Origin: Legionella gresilensis
Lineage (GTDB): Bacteria > Pseudomonadota > Gammaproteobacteria > Legionellales > Legionellaceae
Length of the DNA: 64,000 bases
Assembly (NCBI RefSeq): GCF_900639865.1
Contig: NZ_CAAAHX010000008.1
Location: 1-64,000 of the forward strand
Direction: 5' to 3'
A program made the position numbers and the translations under genes. Under the pieces are notes generated by a model, which saw only the letters and a program-made list of their open reading frames with translations, made no database searches and was not told where the DNA came from. The first letter of the stretch is position 1, and every line of letters begins with the position of its first letter. Shown here piece by piece: positions 34,490 to 44,873 of this stretch.

Positions 34490-37051
34490 TTACTTATTTA
34501 ACTTTCCCAATAACTTTTGCGCTTGTGCTTTTTGCTCGTCATTACCAAACTTTATGACTTCTTCTAAGGATTGCTCAGCTGATTCAAAATCTTCCATAGC
34601 AATATAAGTTTCCGCTAGAGAAAGTAAGGTATTTAAAGCCGCTTGGCTTTTAACTAATGATGATTCAGATTTGGAATCGTCTGTATTGGCATTCTCAGCA
34701 GCGTTATTTTTAGACTTCATTTGATCTATACTTCCTATTTGCTCAGTATTTAAAGTCTCATGAGAATCTGATAAATTCTCGTTATTGGTATCTAAAGATG
34801 CCTCATTTACTAAAGGTACTGATGTTTCAGTGTTTGCAGATGTTGCGTCCGCCTTAGGCTTGATATTCTTCAATAGATTTTCTACTTGCTCATCAATCAC
34901 AAAATCTAAAGATTGCTCATCCCGTATCATTTTTTTGGGTTTAGGTTGAATTAATTTATCTAAACCAGGCTCAAAATCAACAGCATAATCGCCTTCGTTA
35001 TTCAGCTTATATGGCATATGTGAATCTGTTGGCTGCTGGATATCATTACCATGTTCATCAGAGGGCATCAAGGAATCTTGTTCAGCATCTGATCCTAATT
35101 CATTTGCTAAGTAATTATTTTCTTGTTCAGTATTAATTTCTGCACTAGGCGTATTATTTTCTGTTAAACTTGCTTGAGAGGGATTAGCCGCCATTATACT
35201 ATTATTTACTTCATCAATACTTACTGCCTTTGCTGATTCTGGCGGTGTTACTGGTGCTTGAGAAATAGATGGTGGCTTTTCAGTGATTTGATTATTTACA
35301 GACTGAGGCTCATCATTTTCGACTCTGTCTGTACTATTTAATAAACTTACAGGTGTATTAATCTGATCAGTTTTTATAGTTTCATTATGTTGACTTAAGT
35401 CCAACGGTTCACTTTGGGTGTTTTTTAATTTTTCTTTATCCTTCTTATTTTCAACAACTTGAACTGGCTCATCCTCTGTAATAAAAGTAGGAGAGTCTGC
35501 TTGCATCTTTTGTACAATTAAGGGCTCTACCACTGAATTTTTTGGAGCTTCTGTCGATTCTTCTACATCGGTTATTTCAGCATTAGCTTGACTATGGTCA
35601 TTTTCAGACAATGTTGTTCTATTTAGATAAGAATTATTAACAGTAGGAGGAACAATAATAGTCGTTTCAGCGTCCTCATTGAGTTCTTTCTCTTCACGGC
35701 GTCTAAGCCAAAGCCAGTAAAGCAACCCATAGAGAATTACAATGGAACTTCCACCCATAATTAACCAGTATAGCCAAGGAAAACCGTCCGATGAATTCAA
35801 AGAACTAGTTTGTGCATGCAAACCCTGACGTTCCTGCATAATAACTTTTAACTGTTCCTGTAAAATTGCCATTTCCTTTTGCTGTTTCTTCACTTGCTGC
35901 TGTAACCGATTATTATCTGCTTTTAATTTATCTAGCTGATCTTTTATTAAGGAATTTTCTGTGCGTATAGTATCAATTGCAGCCAAAGTTACACCAAGTC
36001 CTGCACTAATAGTTACGTCGCTGCTTTGTGAAGATAACTTTTTAGACGATTTTTGGGTGATGGAAGGAATGGCGGTATTAGATGCAGTAAAGAATACTTC
36101 TGGTGCTGGTAAGGATGCTGCATCATTGGATAAACTTGTCGTCTCTAAATTAAATTTTGGAATGGGCGCAATTTTAGATTCATAATAAATTGTACCTGAT
36201 ACTTTAACTTTAGAAGTCGTAGCAGACTTATTAATATAAGGAGGAAAGATAACATGCTTAATTTCTTGCTTACCTTGCCAAGCCAGATCATGGGCAGCTA
36301 CTTCTTCTACAGCTAACTGGATAGGTATTTGAACTATCTGCTCACTAGCAGGAATTTTAAGGCGTTCACCAACTTTTAAGCCATTTAAATTGCCTTCCTT
36401 AAAAGCATCTAAATTTGCTCCAACAATTGCTAATACAACTTGTGGCAAGGTCGTCTCAGCAGTTTTATATCTTTGAGCAATCTGCCAAATACTTTCATTA
36501 GCTAACGTAGGTCCATAGGTTGCTTCCGACGTTTCATTACTAATTTTACCATTTATATCTTGATAAACGGGCTTATCAACAACGCCAGGTTCGCCAATAT
36601 CTGTTTTATTAATATTAAGTTTTTTACTATCCGTTACTAACCTAGACTTTTTAACTTTATAACCAGGTGGATCTAATAAGATAGTATAAGCGCGATAGAT
36701 CTGTCCTGAAGGCCAGGTTAAATCAACTACAATTTGCAGGTAAGGATCTGAAATTCGTTCAGTAGAAGTAATAACGATAATAGGTTGGCCATTAGGATCT
36801 TTTTTTACAGCAAACCTTAGAAATGATAATATTTCATTAGAAGTTAAGCCAATCCGTGCATATTCTTCGACTGATGCTAAATTTACTCTTATGTTATCTA
36901 AAGAAATCCCATCGATGTCTGTAAGTGGAATCTCAGCATTAAAGGGCTGATTAAGATACGAATGTACCTCTATCTCACCCATTCCCATACCAAAAACTGA
37001 TATAGGTAGCGATAATGATAAAATCGCAGCACCAAGACAATTTAATTTCAA
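34490..37051 (-). CDS. fimV: FimV-like peptidoglycan-binding polar protein
   Basis: An 853-residue inner-membrane protein. A signal/anchor starts the protein (ILSLSLPISVFG). The FimV N-domain follows (GEIEVHSYLNQPFNAEIPL, about residues 25-150). A LysM-like domain lies near 185-255 (ANESIWQIAQRYK...LNGLKVGERLKIP), a Leu/Gln-rich coiled coil near 370-410, and one membrane helix (about 428-450). A long acidic, Ser/Thr/Asn-rich tail ends in the conserved FimV C-terminal TPR-like domain (LAETYIAMEDFESAEQSLEE). In Pseudomonas FimV acts at the pole in type IV pilus function; the same role here is inference. Confidence 0.92.
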   Translation of the reverse strand: MKLNCLGAAILSLSLPISVFGMGMGEIEVHSYLNQPFNAEIPLTDIDGISLDNIRVNLASVEEYARIGLTSNEILSFLRFAVKKDPNGQPIIVITSTERISDPYLQIVVDLTWPSGQIYRAYTILLDPPGYKVKKSRLVTDSKKLNINKTDIGEPGVVDKPVYQDINGKISNETSEATYGPTLANESIWQIAQRYKTAETTLPQVVLAIVGANLDAFKEGNLNGLKVGERLKIPASEQIVQIPIQLAVEEVAAHDLAWQGKQEIKHVIFPPYINKSATTSKVKVSGTIYYESKIAPIPKFNLETTSLSNDAASLPAPEVFFTASNTAIPSITQKSSKKLSSQSSDVTISAGLGVTLAAIDTIRTENSLIKDQLDKLKADNNRLQQQVKKQQKEMAILQEQLKVIMQERQGLHAQTSSLNSSDGFPWLYWLIMGGSSIVILYGLLYWLWLRRREEKELNEDAETTIIVPPTVNNSYLNRTTLSENDHSQANAEITDVEESTEAPKNSVVEPLIVQKMQADSPTFITEDEPVQVVENKKDKEKLKNTQSEPLDLSQHNETIKTDQINTPVSLLNSTDRVENDEPQSVNNQITEKPPSISQAPVTPPESAKAVSIDEVNNSIMAANPSQASLTENNTPSAEINTEQENNYLANELGSDAEQDSLMPSDEHGNDIQQPTDSHMPYKLNNEGDYAVDFEPGLDKLIQPKPKKMIRDEQSLDFVIDEQVENLLKNIKPKADATSANTETSVPLVNEASLDTNNENLSDSHETLNTEQIGSIDQMKSKNNAAENANTDDSKSESSLVKSQAALNTLLSLAETYIAMEDFESAEQSLEEVIKFGNDEQKAQAQKLLGKLNK

Positions 37052-37300
37052 GCAGCGCTCCCTGCGAGGACTAATCCATTTAAATTATTGGAAAATAACA
37101 TCTATATCCTTGTTATTCAACCAATTCACTACAAATCTCTTTTCAAATCAAATAGACTTCTTCGGGAATGGCCAGTGAGGAATCGATGTCTGTTGAAAAT
37201 TGGCCTTCAATAGCAGTTTCTGAATAAATCTAATCACTTATAAATTGCATCAAAGCACTTAGTGCTACATAATTCTTATACCTTAATTAAGTAGATTAAT

Positions 37301-38167
37301 ATGAAAGCGATTCTTTTAAATGGTAGGCAACTAGCATCAAAATTAAGGACAGATGTAGCACAAGAAATATCAGCAAGAAAAAAGGCTGGTATTACTCCTC
37401 CAGCTTTAGCAGTTATTTTAGTTGGCGATGATCCAGCATCTGAAATTTATGTAACCAATAAGAGGCGGGCTTGCGAAGAAGCTGGTATTACCTCAGTTGC
37501 TTTCAATCTTCCTGGAAGTACCAAAGAAGAAAAATTAGTCGATTTAATCCAAGAATTGAATCTTAATAACAATATTGATGGCATATTAGTCCAATTTCCC
37601 TTACCAACGACTATAGATAGTGATCGTATTATTGAATGTATTGCCCCCTCTAAAGATGTTGATGGTTTTCATCCCTATAATGTTGGTCGTTTAGCGCAAC
37701 GTATTCCTCTTCTGAGGCCATGCACACCTTTTGGTATTATTCAGCTACTTGATTTTTATGATATTCCTCTACGTGGCAAAAATGCTGTTGTAATAGGCTC
37801 ATCAAATATTGTTGGCCGCCCTATGGCTTTAGAGTTTTTACTTGCAGGCGCTACCGTAACGGTTTGTCATCGCTTTACCACTGATTTAGAACCGCACGTT
37901 AAATTAGCCGATATTATTGTGGTCGCTACAGGTGTATGTGATTTGATTGAGCCTCATTGGTTAAGTAAATCGCAAGTTGTAATCGATGTAGGCATACATA
38001 GGCTAGATAATGGTAAATTAAGAGGTGATATTAACTTTGATGCGGCAAGCCTTCAGGTAGGCTGGATAACGCCTGTACCTGGTGGCGTTGGGCCAATGAC
38101 TATAGCAACTTTGCTGCAAAATACCTTACAAGCTAATAAACAACAAAGGAAAGAGTTAGCTTTCTAA
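37301..38167 (+). CDS. folD: Methylene-THF dehydrogenase / methenyl-THF cyclohydrolase
   Basis: A 288-residue bifunctional enzyme of one-carbon folate metabolism using NADP. VGDDPASEIYVTNKRRACEE holds the catalytic Lys near residue 56. GILVQFPLPTTID and VIGSSNIVGRPMALEFLL (the NADP site) are complete, and PVPGGVGPMTIATLLQNT closes the protein. It is transcribed divergently from fimV across a 249-bp gap and overlaps the end of the small converging gene by 12 bp. Confidence 0.97.
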   Translation: MKAILLNGRQLASKLRTDVAQEISARKKAGITPPALAVILVGDDPASEIYVTNKRRACEEAGITSVAFNLPGSTKEEKLVDLIQELNLNNNIDGILVQFPLPTTIDSDRIIECIAPSKDVDGFHPYNVGRLAQRIPLLRPCTPFGIIQLLDFYDIPLRGKNAVVIGSSNIVGRPMALEFLLAGATVTVCHRFTTDLEPHVKLADIIVVATGVCDLIEPHWLSKSQVVIDVGIHRLDNGKLRGDINFDAASLQVGWITPVPGGVGPMTIATLLQNTLQANKQQRKELAF

Positions 38168-38368
38168 GTCATCCCAATCAAATTCGCCATCTAATTCATC
38201 AATATATTCTCGTAAGCGTTTACGCTCTAGCTTATCCTCAAGCATTTTGCGTATACGCTTTTTATGAGCTAAATCTGCTTCCTCTTCTATAGGAAATTCC
38301 GAATAAGAATGGGCATCTTCATCAAATTCTCGATCATATTCTCTTGGTAAGTTCATCTTTTTTTCCAC
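38156..38368 (-). CDS. Small highly charged protein (PA3496-like)
   Basis: A 70-residue acidic/basic protein with a central Lys/Arg/Glu helix (KRIRKMLEDKLERKRLREYI) and an acidic tail (ELDGEFDWDDLES). Small charged proteins of this pattern in gammaproteobacteria are annotated as PA3496 family putative envelope-integrity proteins; my match is by pattern only. ATG 38356 (MNLPREYDREF) is an alternative start. It overlaps the 3' end of folD by 12 bp on the opposite strand. Confidence 0.65.
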   Translation of the reverse strand: MEKKMNLPREYDREFDEDAHSYSEFPIEEEADLAHKKRIRKMLEDKLERKRLREYIDELDGEFDWDDLES

Positions 38369-38532
38369 GTAGTTGAATCAGTTAATATCTGTATAATTTT
38401 TTATCAAATTGTTATTATATTTTCAATATAGTTTATTTTGAAAAAAAATGTAGAAATAATTTATGATTAACTTGCGTAGATTTGCAGCAGTTAAAGCCGT
38501 ATACTGCAGAAATTTCGCTAAATCAAAAAGTT

Positions 38533-39357
38533 ATGCTCAGCTATCAACATGGTTATCATGCCGGAAATTTTGCAGATGTAATTAAACATCTTACCTTATG
38601 CCGTATCCTAAATTATTTAACCCAGAAAGATAAGCCTCTTTTCTATCTAGAAACCCACGCTGGTTCTGGTTTATATGATTTACAAGATCATAAAGCAAAG
38701 AAAACGGGTGAAATTAATACAGGTATTATTCCTCTTTGGGAGGCTCGCAAGACTTTACCATCTCTATTTGAACCGTATAAGAGAGTAATTGAATCACTAA
38801 ATCCAGATAAAAAGCTTCGCTACTATCCTGGTTCACCCTCTTTAGCCCTGGCAAATTTGCGTATACAAGATCGCGCAACCTGCCTTGAATTACATCCTCA
38901 AGAATTTAATCAGCTAAAAACTATACCACGCTTTAATAAACGTGTTTTCTTTGGTCACACAAACGGAATTACAGCATTAGAATCATTATTGCCCCCACCA
39001 GAGCGTCGCGGGCTCATTTTTATCGATCCCTCCTATGAAATTAAAACAGAGTATAAAGACATTGCAAATGTTGTCATAAAAGCCATGAATCGCTTCGAAA
39101 CGGGGGTTTATTGTATATGGTACCCTATTCTTAATCGGGGTTTGCATGCGCACTTAATTGAAAAAATTAATGCTAGTAGACCTCGAGCTAAATTACGTAT
39201 TGAATTTTCGTTGAACGCACCAAATAAGGCATCAATGATAGGTTCTGGCTTAATAATTATAAATCCTCCTTACAGCCTAGCTCAAGAAATGAAGATAATT
39301 CTGGAATTTTTAACTAAAATTTTTAATCCCAATAAATCATTTTATTTAATTGAATAA
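38533..39357 (+). CDS. rlmJ: 23S rRNA (adenine2030-N6)-methyltransferase
   Basis: A 274-residue enzyme from ATG 38533, chosen because MLSYQHGYHAGNFADVIKHL is the family start; the frame is open back to TTG 38482. It uses SAM to methylate A2030 of 23S rRNA. Motif IV reads LIFIDPSYE, with Ser where the N6-methyltransferase consensus has Pro. YLETHAGSGLYDL is the SAM-binding motif. YCIWYPILNRG is also conserved. Expressed separately from gloB, which follows after 46 bp. Confidence 0.93.
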   Translation: MLSYQHGYHAGNFADVIKHLTLCRILNYLTQKDKPLFYLETHAGSGLYDLQDHKAKKTGEINTGIIPLWEARKTLPSLFEPYKRVIESLNPDKKLRYYPGSPSLALANLRIQDRATCLELHPQEFNQLKTIPRFNKRVFFGHTNGITALESLLPPPERRGLIFIDPSYEIKTEYKDIANVVIKAMNRFETGVYCIWYPILNRGLHAHLIEKINASRPRAKLRIEFSLNAPNKASMIGSGLIIINPPYSLAQEMKIILEFLTKIFNPNKSFYLIE

Positions 39358-39403
39358 CATGATATTTATAAATGGATGTACTTACAATTTATGAAGGAAT
39401 GTT

Positions 39404-40165
39404 GTGTTAGTTACACCACTATTAGCTTTTAGAGATAATTATATTTGGCTTCTTATTGACACTATAGGTAATGTTATGTGTGTTGATCCTGGAGAAGCTC
39501 AACCGGTTATAGATTATTTAAAAAGAACTGGCTTCTTTCTTAAAGCCATCTTACTTACCCATCACCATATGGATCACGTTGGAGGTGTTCCTGAACTCTG
39601 TCTTGCTAACCCTAACGCTATTGTCTATGGACCGCCGGACACTAGAATCCCTTTTGTTCAACATACCTTACAAAATAATGATCTAATTGAACTTGAACCT
39701 TGGCAATTTCAGATATTAAGTATCCCTGGCCATACCTCAAGCCATATCTGTTACTTTGAAACCACTAAGCAACTCTTATTTTGCGGTGATACTCTATTTT
39801 CTGCAGGATGTGGCCGAGTGTTTGATGGAACCTATGAGCAATTACTTAATTCTTTAAATTTGCTTAAAGCCTTACCAGGGGAAACAAAAGTTTACTGCGG
39901 GCATGAATATACACGACAAAATTTACGTTTTGCTGCAACTGTAGAGCCTCAAAATTTAGTAATTCAAAAGCTTCAACAGGAATTAGGGAAAAATGCTAAC
40001 GCCTGTTCATTACCCTCTACTATTTCCTTAGAAAGAGAAATTAATCCTTTTTTACGAATAAATATGCTACCCGTAATAAACTATGCCAAAATGCATGGTT
40101 GCAAGTCAGAAGATCCCCTTGCGGTTTTTAAACAAATAAGGAACTGTAAGGACAATTTTAACTAA
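39404..40165 (+). CDS. gloB: Hydroxyacylglutathione hydrolase (glyoxalase II)
   Basis: A 253-residue metallo-beta-lactamase-fold enzyme that hydrolyses lactoylglutathione to lactate and glutathione. THHHMDHVGG near residues 52-61 is the HxHxDH metal motif. Further ligands are in IPGHTSSHICY, LFCGDTLFSAGCGRVFDGT and YCGHEYT. The start is GTG at 39404 with AAGGAA upstream. The length is normal. Confidence 0.96.
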   Translation: MLVTPLLAFRDNYIWLLIDTIGNVMCVDPGEAQPVIDYLKRTGFFLKAILLTHHHMDHVGGVPELCLANPNAIVYGPPDTRIPFVQHTLQNNDLIELEPWQFQILSIPGHTSSHICYFETTKQLLFCGDTLFSAGCGRVFDGTYEQLLNSLNLLKALPGETKVYCGHEYTRQNLRFAATVEPQNLVIQKLQQELGKNANACSLPSTISLEREINPFLRINMLPVINYAKMHGCKSEDPLAVFKQIRNCKDNFN

Positions 40166-40276
40166 ATTAAGGCATAATTTTGAAAATTTAGTCAGAATAA
40201 ATCGTAAAAAAATATTCCTCACCTATATTATATCGAGTACACTGTTAGGCCATTTGGCTAGAGACAGGCTTTAATA

Positions 40277-41698
40277 TTGAAGGCTAAAAGAACTATTCGA
40301 ATAAAACTAATTTTACTATTACAATTCTGCTTTCTTTTAAATCCAGTTCAAAGTGCTTCAATTCCAACCGTTTGGGATGAGTTGCGTAATCATTTTTCAA
40401 TGCCCCATGAAGTTACTCAACCTGAAGTACAAGCACAGATACGCTGGTTAGTTTCTCATCCAGGCTATATTCAAAAACTTGCCCAGGCTGAGCCTTACAT
40501 TTATCATATCGTTACAGAAATTAAAAAGAGAAAGTTACCTGGAGAGCTTGCACTAATACCTATGCTTGAAAGTGCCTATGATCCTTTTGCTTACTCTGGA
40601 GCAGGCGCTGCAGGTTTATGGCAACTAATGCCTGGAACAGGCAGTGAGTTAGGTTTAAAACGAGACTGGTGGTTTGATGGCCGTCGTAGTATTGGCTTAT
40701 CAACTAATGCTGCATTAAACTATTTAGCCTATTTAAATCGCTTTTTCCATGGTGATTGGGTGTTAGCTATTGCTGCTTATGACTCTGGGGAAGGAACTGT
40801 TCTGCGTGCTATAAAACATAGCAGACAAAGATATCGTGCACGCTTTTGGTCCTTGCCTCTACCAAATGAAACGCGATTTTATGTTCCACGCTTTCTTGCT
40901 TTAGCTGAAATTATCAAATACCCGCAACGTTATCATATTAGCTTACCCTATATTCCTTATGCGCCCTATTTTGAAGAAGTAAATATTGGTAGCCAGATAG
41001 ATTTAAATCATGCTGCAAAATTAGCAGGTATTACTTATAAAGATTTAATAAAATTAAATCCTGGCTTTAACCGTTGGGCAACAGCACCTTATCAACCGTT
41101 TAAATTATTGATTCCAGCTAGTAGGGTAGCTGATTTTAATCGAAATCTTGCTAATTTTCCCCAGGATAAACGTGTAAGCTGGACACGGCTTCAAATACAA
41201 AAAAGCGATAATATAAACTCCATTGCCAAACGCTACTTTACTACAGCAAAGCTTATACGTGAGCTTAACCAACTCAAGTCAGATAGAGTAAAGAAAGGGC
41301 AGTATATACTAATACCTAGTACTCGTAATGCCCCTACAGCAGAACCTAAACCTTCTATGAATGTTATTGCTGATAGACCCCCAAGCACACAGACTTATAA
41401 AGTAATTCATATTGTTCAGCCGGGTGAAACATGGCAAAGCTTAGAAAAAAAATATGATATCAATGTTCAAGATATAAAATCTTGGAATAAGCTTGCAGCA
41501 AGGCCAAACTTAGTTAAAGGCGAGCAATTGATTATTTGGCGTAAAAAAACCACGCCTGGCATTTATACTATTCTTGCAGGTGATAGTTTAAGTAAGATTG
41601 CTAAACGCCATCATACTAATATAGCAGTATTAGAAAAGTTAAATCCAAATATCAATAATAAAAGATTAAAACCTGGGCAGAAAATATTTATAGGTTAA
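40277..41698 (+). CDS. mltD: Membrane-bound lytic murein transglycosylase D
   Basis: A 473-residue exported peptidoglycan lytic enzyme. The start is probably TTG 40277 (no closer ATG gives the signal peptide), with the signal ending near SVQSAS. The SLT domain (about residues 85-235) has the catalytic Glu in IPMLESAYDPFAYS and the GAAGLWQLMPGTG motif. Three LysM-like repeats follow, near 300-345, 372-418 and 424-473 (IVQPGETWQSLEKKY; ILAGDSLSKIAKRHH), for cell-wall binding. No lipobox Cys is obvious, so membrane anchoring is less certain than in E. coli MltD. Confidence 0.93.
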   Translation: MKAKRTIRIKLILLLQFCFLLNPVQSASIPTVWDELRNHFSMPHEVTQPEVQAQIRWLVSHPGYIQKLAQAEPYIYHIVTEIKKRKLPGELALIPMLESAYDPFAYSGAGAAGLWQLMPGTGSELGLKRDWWFDGRRSIGLSTNAALNYLAYLNRFFHGDWVLAIAAYDSGEGTVLRAIKHSRQRYRARFWSLPLPNETRFYVPRFLALAEIIKYPQRYHISLPYIPYAPYFEEVNIGSQIDLNHAAKLAGITYKDLIKLNPGFNRWATAPYQPFKLLIPASRVADFNRNLANFPQDKRVSWTRLQIQKSDNINSIAKRYFTTAKLIRELNQLKSDRVKKGQYILIPSTRNAPTAEPKPSMNVIADRPPSTQTYKVIHIVQPGETWQSLEKKYDINVQDIKSWNKLAARPNLVKGEQLIIWRKKTTPGIYTILAGDSLSKIAKRHHTNIAVLEKLNPNINNKRLKPGQKIFIG

Positions 41699-42114
41699 AG
41701 CTTATAGTTAATAGAGATTAGCCTTGCACCATTTTAATAAAAAATGTCGGTCTAATTTTATTAACCTGAAATTTTATTAGACTTTCTAGAAAACGACTAT
41801 TAAGAGCCAATCTCATGGGAAAAAAGCTTCAAAAACGCTCATGTACTTTATAAAACGGTACTTTTTCAGTTTTTTTCGACTAATCTTGGCTCTAGATTAA
41901 CCGTTTTCAAAAACTCTGGTGATGGGTAATTTTGCAATAAAAGAGATGCGACATCCTTCTACTTAACTTAATAAATTTTTATGCAGAAGTTTAAAAAATA
42001 AACTAATATATTAGTAATTGTTTAATTATTAATACAAAAATCTAAACTTACACTTGCAAGTTATATATAAATGATGTGTTATAATTGGTTAATTAACTAA
42101 TTAAGTTGAATACT
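41699..42114. other. Intergenic region with inverted-repeat element
   Basis: No gene. It contains the 120-bp element at 41789-41908 and then an AT-rich promoter stretch before yciB. Confidence 0.5.
41789..41908. mobile_element. 120-bp inverted-repeat element (MITE-like)
   Basis: A left arm at 41789-41810 and a right arm at 41886-41908 are imperfect inverted repeats of about 22 bp, sharing GAAAACG at the outer end and AGAGCCAA at the inner end. The interior (about 75 bp) has no open frame but a smaller GTAC/GTAC hairpin. It could be a miniature mobile element, or simply a structured RNA or terminator region. No target duplication was confirmed. Confidence 0.4.
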
Positions 42115-42705
42115 ATGAAATTACTGTTTGACTTTTTTCCGGTATTTCTTTTTTTTATAGGCTATAAGCTCTTTGGCATTTATGTTGCTACAGCTATTGC
42201 TATGGTTGCCTCTCTATTTCAAGTTATTCTGTTTAGATTAAAGCACCAACGCTATGAAAAAATGCATTTGTTTAGCTTGGCTATTATTTTAGTGCTAGGT
42301 GGAGCAACCTTATTTTTCCATAATCCTTGGTTTATAAAATGGAAACCAACAGGTATTTATTGGTTAACTGCGCTTGTTTTTCTTCTATCACCTGTTTTTG
42401 CTACCAAACCTTTAATTCAAAAAATTATGGATAGCAATATTAGTTTGCCTACCAAAATCTGGTCTAGGCTAAACTATGCATGGTCATTATTTTTTATACT
42501 CATGGGCGCGGCTAATATCTATGTTGCCTATCATTACGATACTAATGTATGGGTTAATTTTAAATTATTTGGTGGTGCTGGCTTAACACTAATATTTGTT
42601 TTCTTACAAGCTTTATACTTGACCCGCCATGTACTAGATAAAGAAAAAGAGTCACCGACTTCGGACTCTTCTCATAGCTTATTAAAACCAGAGGAGCAAC
42701 GATGA
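42115..42705 (+). CDS. yciB: Inner-membrane septation protein YciB/IspZ family
   Basis: A 196-residue protein with five or six membrane helices (about residues 4-38, 52-70, 78-95, 118-140, 150-172), starting [15 protein letters not shown] as the family does. I chose ATG 42115; TTG 42106 is the open-frame alternative. Members influence cell-envelope and septum integrity; the exact activity is not known. It overlaps the response regulator by 4 bp, suggesting a common transcript. Confidence 0.93.
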   Translation: MKLLFDFFPVFLFFIGYKLFGIYVATAIAMVASLFQVILFRLKHQRYEKMHLFSLAIILVLGGATLFFHNPWFIKWKPTGIYWLTALVFLLSPVFATKPLIQKIMDSNISLPTKIWSRLNYAWSLFFILMGAANIYVAYHYDTNVWVNFKLFGGAGLTLIFVFLQALYLTRHVLDKEKESPTSDSSHSLLKPEEQR

Positions 42706-43376
42706 GATTGCTACTAGTTGAAGATGATGAGTTACTTGGGGATGCTGTCAAAACAGGTTTAACTCAGTTTGGCTATGTTGTCGATTGGCTGAAAGATGGG
42801 GAAGCTGCACGGGCAGCTGTTAAATCTGAATCATTCGAATTAATTATTCTTGATTTAGGTTTACCCAAATTATCTGGTTTAGGCTTTTTACAATCGATTC
42901 GAAGTGAGGGCCATACAACGCCTGTTATCATTTTGACTGCCAGAGAATCTATTGAAGATCGCGTTAAAGGTTTAGATAGCGGCGCAGATGATTATATTAT
43001 TAAACCTTTTGATTTAAATGAATTAAGTGCACGAGTTAGAGCGTTAGCTAGACGATCACAGGGTCGTGCAGATTCTATTTTACAATATCGCAATATTACT
43101 CTTGACCCAGCTGCTCACTCTGTTTATGTTGATGATGTCATGGTTAATGTGCCAAGACGTGAATTTTCGCTTTTACAAAAACTCCTTGAAAATAGCGGAC
43201 AGGTTTTATCACGTGAGCAATTGATGCAAAGTATCTATGGTTGGGATGAAGATGTTGATAGTAATGCGCTGGAAGTTCATATCCATAATTTACGTAAAAA
43301 ACTTAATGCAAATTTTATTCGTACCATTCGAGGTGTTGGATATATGGTAGAAAAGAATGAGAGCCATCACACCTGA
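42702..43376 (+). CDS. OmpR-family response regulator
   Basis: A 224-residue two-component regulator. The receiver has acidic EDD at residues 7-9, phospho-acceptor Asp51 ([11 protein letters not shown]) and the Lys switch in IIKPF. The winged-helix DNA-binding domain (from about residue 125) is complete with [12 protein letters not shown] and [11 protein letters not shown]. It resembles the QseB/TctD/PmrA subgroup. It overlaps yciB by 4 bp and touches the kinase start (1-bp stop/start overlap), so the pair is coupled. No target site was identified. Confidence 0.93.
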   Translation: MRLLLVEDDELLGDAVKTGLTQFGYVVDWLKDGEAARAAVKSESFELIILDLGLPKLSGLGFLQSIRSEGHTTPVIILTARESIEDRVKGLDSGADDYIIKPFDLNELSARVRALARRSQGRADSILQYRNITLDPAAHSVYVDDVMVNVPRREFSLLQKLLENSGQVLSREQLMQSIYGWDEDVDSNALEVHIHNLRKKLNANFIRTIRGVGYMVEKNESHHT

Positions 43377-44821
43377 TGAAATCATCTATACGTAAATTTT
43401 TATTAATTAATTTATTGTTAGCTATTACAATTACTACAACTTTAACCGCCATCGGTAATTATTATCTGGATCAAAAGGATATTCAAGAACACTTAGATAC
43501 TTTGATGGCTATTTCAGCCTTATCTTATCAAGCGTTACTTGGTGATGATGTACATCAGCGTCCACTTACTAAAATTCAAGATAATTTAGAAGTTATTCCG
43601 CAAAAAATTGAAAATTTCTATCAACGCCGGTTTTTAAATGACTTACCGCCTAAAAATTATTTAGACAAATTTAACTTTCAAGTATGGACCAATGGTGGCA
43701 AATTACTGTTGCATTCATCAGCTGCACCTAGAATCCCATTAACAGCTGAAACGGATGGTTTTAGTGATAAAATCATAGCGAATCAAAAATGGCGTGTTTT
43801 TACAACTTATAATGCCCAAGCAGGTATCCGTACTGTCATTGCGGAGCGCTACGATACCCGTAATGAGTTAGGTCATCGCATTGCTCAAGATGATCTTTAT
43901 ATTATGCTACTTACTTTTCCTCTTTCTGGCTTATTAATTTGGATTATTATTGGCCGCGGTTTAGATAGTTTAGATAGAGTTGCCCAAGAGGTAGCCAATC
44001 GAGCGCCTACTCATTTAGAGCCAGTCGATTTACAGGAAGTGCCAGAAGAAATCAAACCTGTTATAGATGAATTAAATAAGTTATTTTTTCGTTTACAAGA
44101 AGGCTTTGAGAGGGAAAAACGCTTTGCAGCTGATGCAGCACATGAGTTGCGTACGCCCTTAGCAGCGCTTAAAACGCAAGCGCAAGTTGCCTTAAACATA
44201 AACGATATTGAAGAAAAGAATCAAGCTTTACAAAAACTAATTGCGAGTGTTAATCGCAGCACGCATATTGTTCAACAATTATTAACCATGAGTAAATTAG
44301 TTCCTGAAGCAGCAAGTATTAATGACATTGATGAAGTTAATTTGGTTAAGATAACCCGTGAAATTTTAGCTATGCTAGCACCTAGCGCGGTAGAAAAACA
44401 AATTGAATTAGAATTTGAGCATGACGAATACCTACCAAAGTTTGAGGGAAATCCAACGGCGCTTAGTATTTTAATTCGTAACCTTGTCGATAATGCTATT
44501 CGCTACTGTAAGGAAGCTGGTAAAGTTTTAGTTAAAGTTTATCTGCAAGATGAAGAACTTGTTTTACAGGTTCAAGATAATGGCCCCGGTATTCCTAGTG
44601 AATTACAAAGTCGAGTATTTGAACGTTTCTTTAGAGTGCTTGGTAATAAAACAACAGGTAGTGGTTTAGGTTTAGCTATCGTTAGGCAAATTTGTGATTT
44701 ACATGGTGCTCGTGTTGAATTAGATTCGCCTAAAGAAGGCACAGGCCTTATTGTGCGCGTCTATTTTCCAATTAACTTACCTAATAAAAATAGCGATTTA
44801 GATCAAGAAAGATATAGTTAA
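43376..44821 (+). CDS. Sensor histidine kinase, QseC/TctE-like
   Basis: A 481-residue membrane kinase paired with the preceding regulator. Helix one at about residues 8-26, a periplasmic sensor loop of about 150 residues, and helix two at about 178-196. A short linker leads to the H-box AAHELRTPLAAL with phosphorylated His256. The N-box NLVDNAIRYC and G boxes DNGPGIP and GSGLGLAIV complete the ATPase domain. The signal sensed is unknown; the 2CSK-type N-terminal arrangement suggests a metal or organic ligand, but that is inference. Confidence 0.93.
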   Translation: MKSSIRKFLLINLLLAITITTTLTAIGNYYLDQKDIQEHLDTLMAISALSYQALLGDDVHQRPLTKIQDNLEVIPQKIENFYQRRFLNDLPPKNYLDKFNFQVWTNGGKLLLHSSAAPRIPLTAETDGFSDKIIANQKWRVFTTYNAQAGIRTVIAERYDTRNELGHRIAQDDLYIMLLTFPLSGLLIWIIIGRGLDSLDRVAQEVANRAPTHLEPVDLQEVPEEIKPVIDELNKLFFRLQEGFEREKRFAADAAHELRTPLAALKTQAQVALNINDIEEKNQALQKLIASVNRSTHIVQQLLTMSKLVPEAASINDIDEVNLVKITREILAMLAPSAVEKQIELEFEHDEYLPKFEGNPTALSILIRNLVDNAIRYCKEAGKVLVKVYLQDEELVLQVQDNGPGIPSELQSRVFERFFRVLGNKTTGSGLGLAIVRQICDLHGARVELDSPKEGTGLIVRVYFPINLPNKNSDLDQERYS

Positions 44822-44873
44822 ATAATTTCCAATATGACTTAGCGTTACGAAGTAACCCTGGAATAATTTATAT

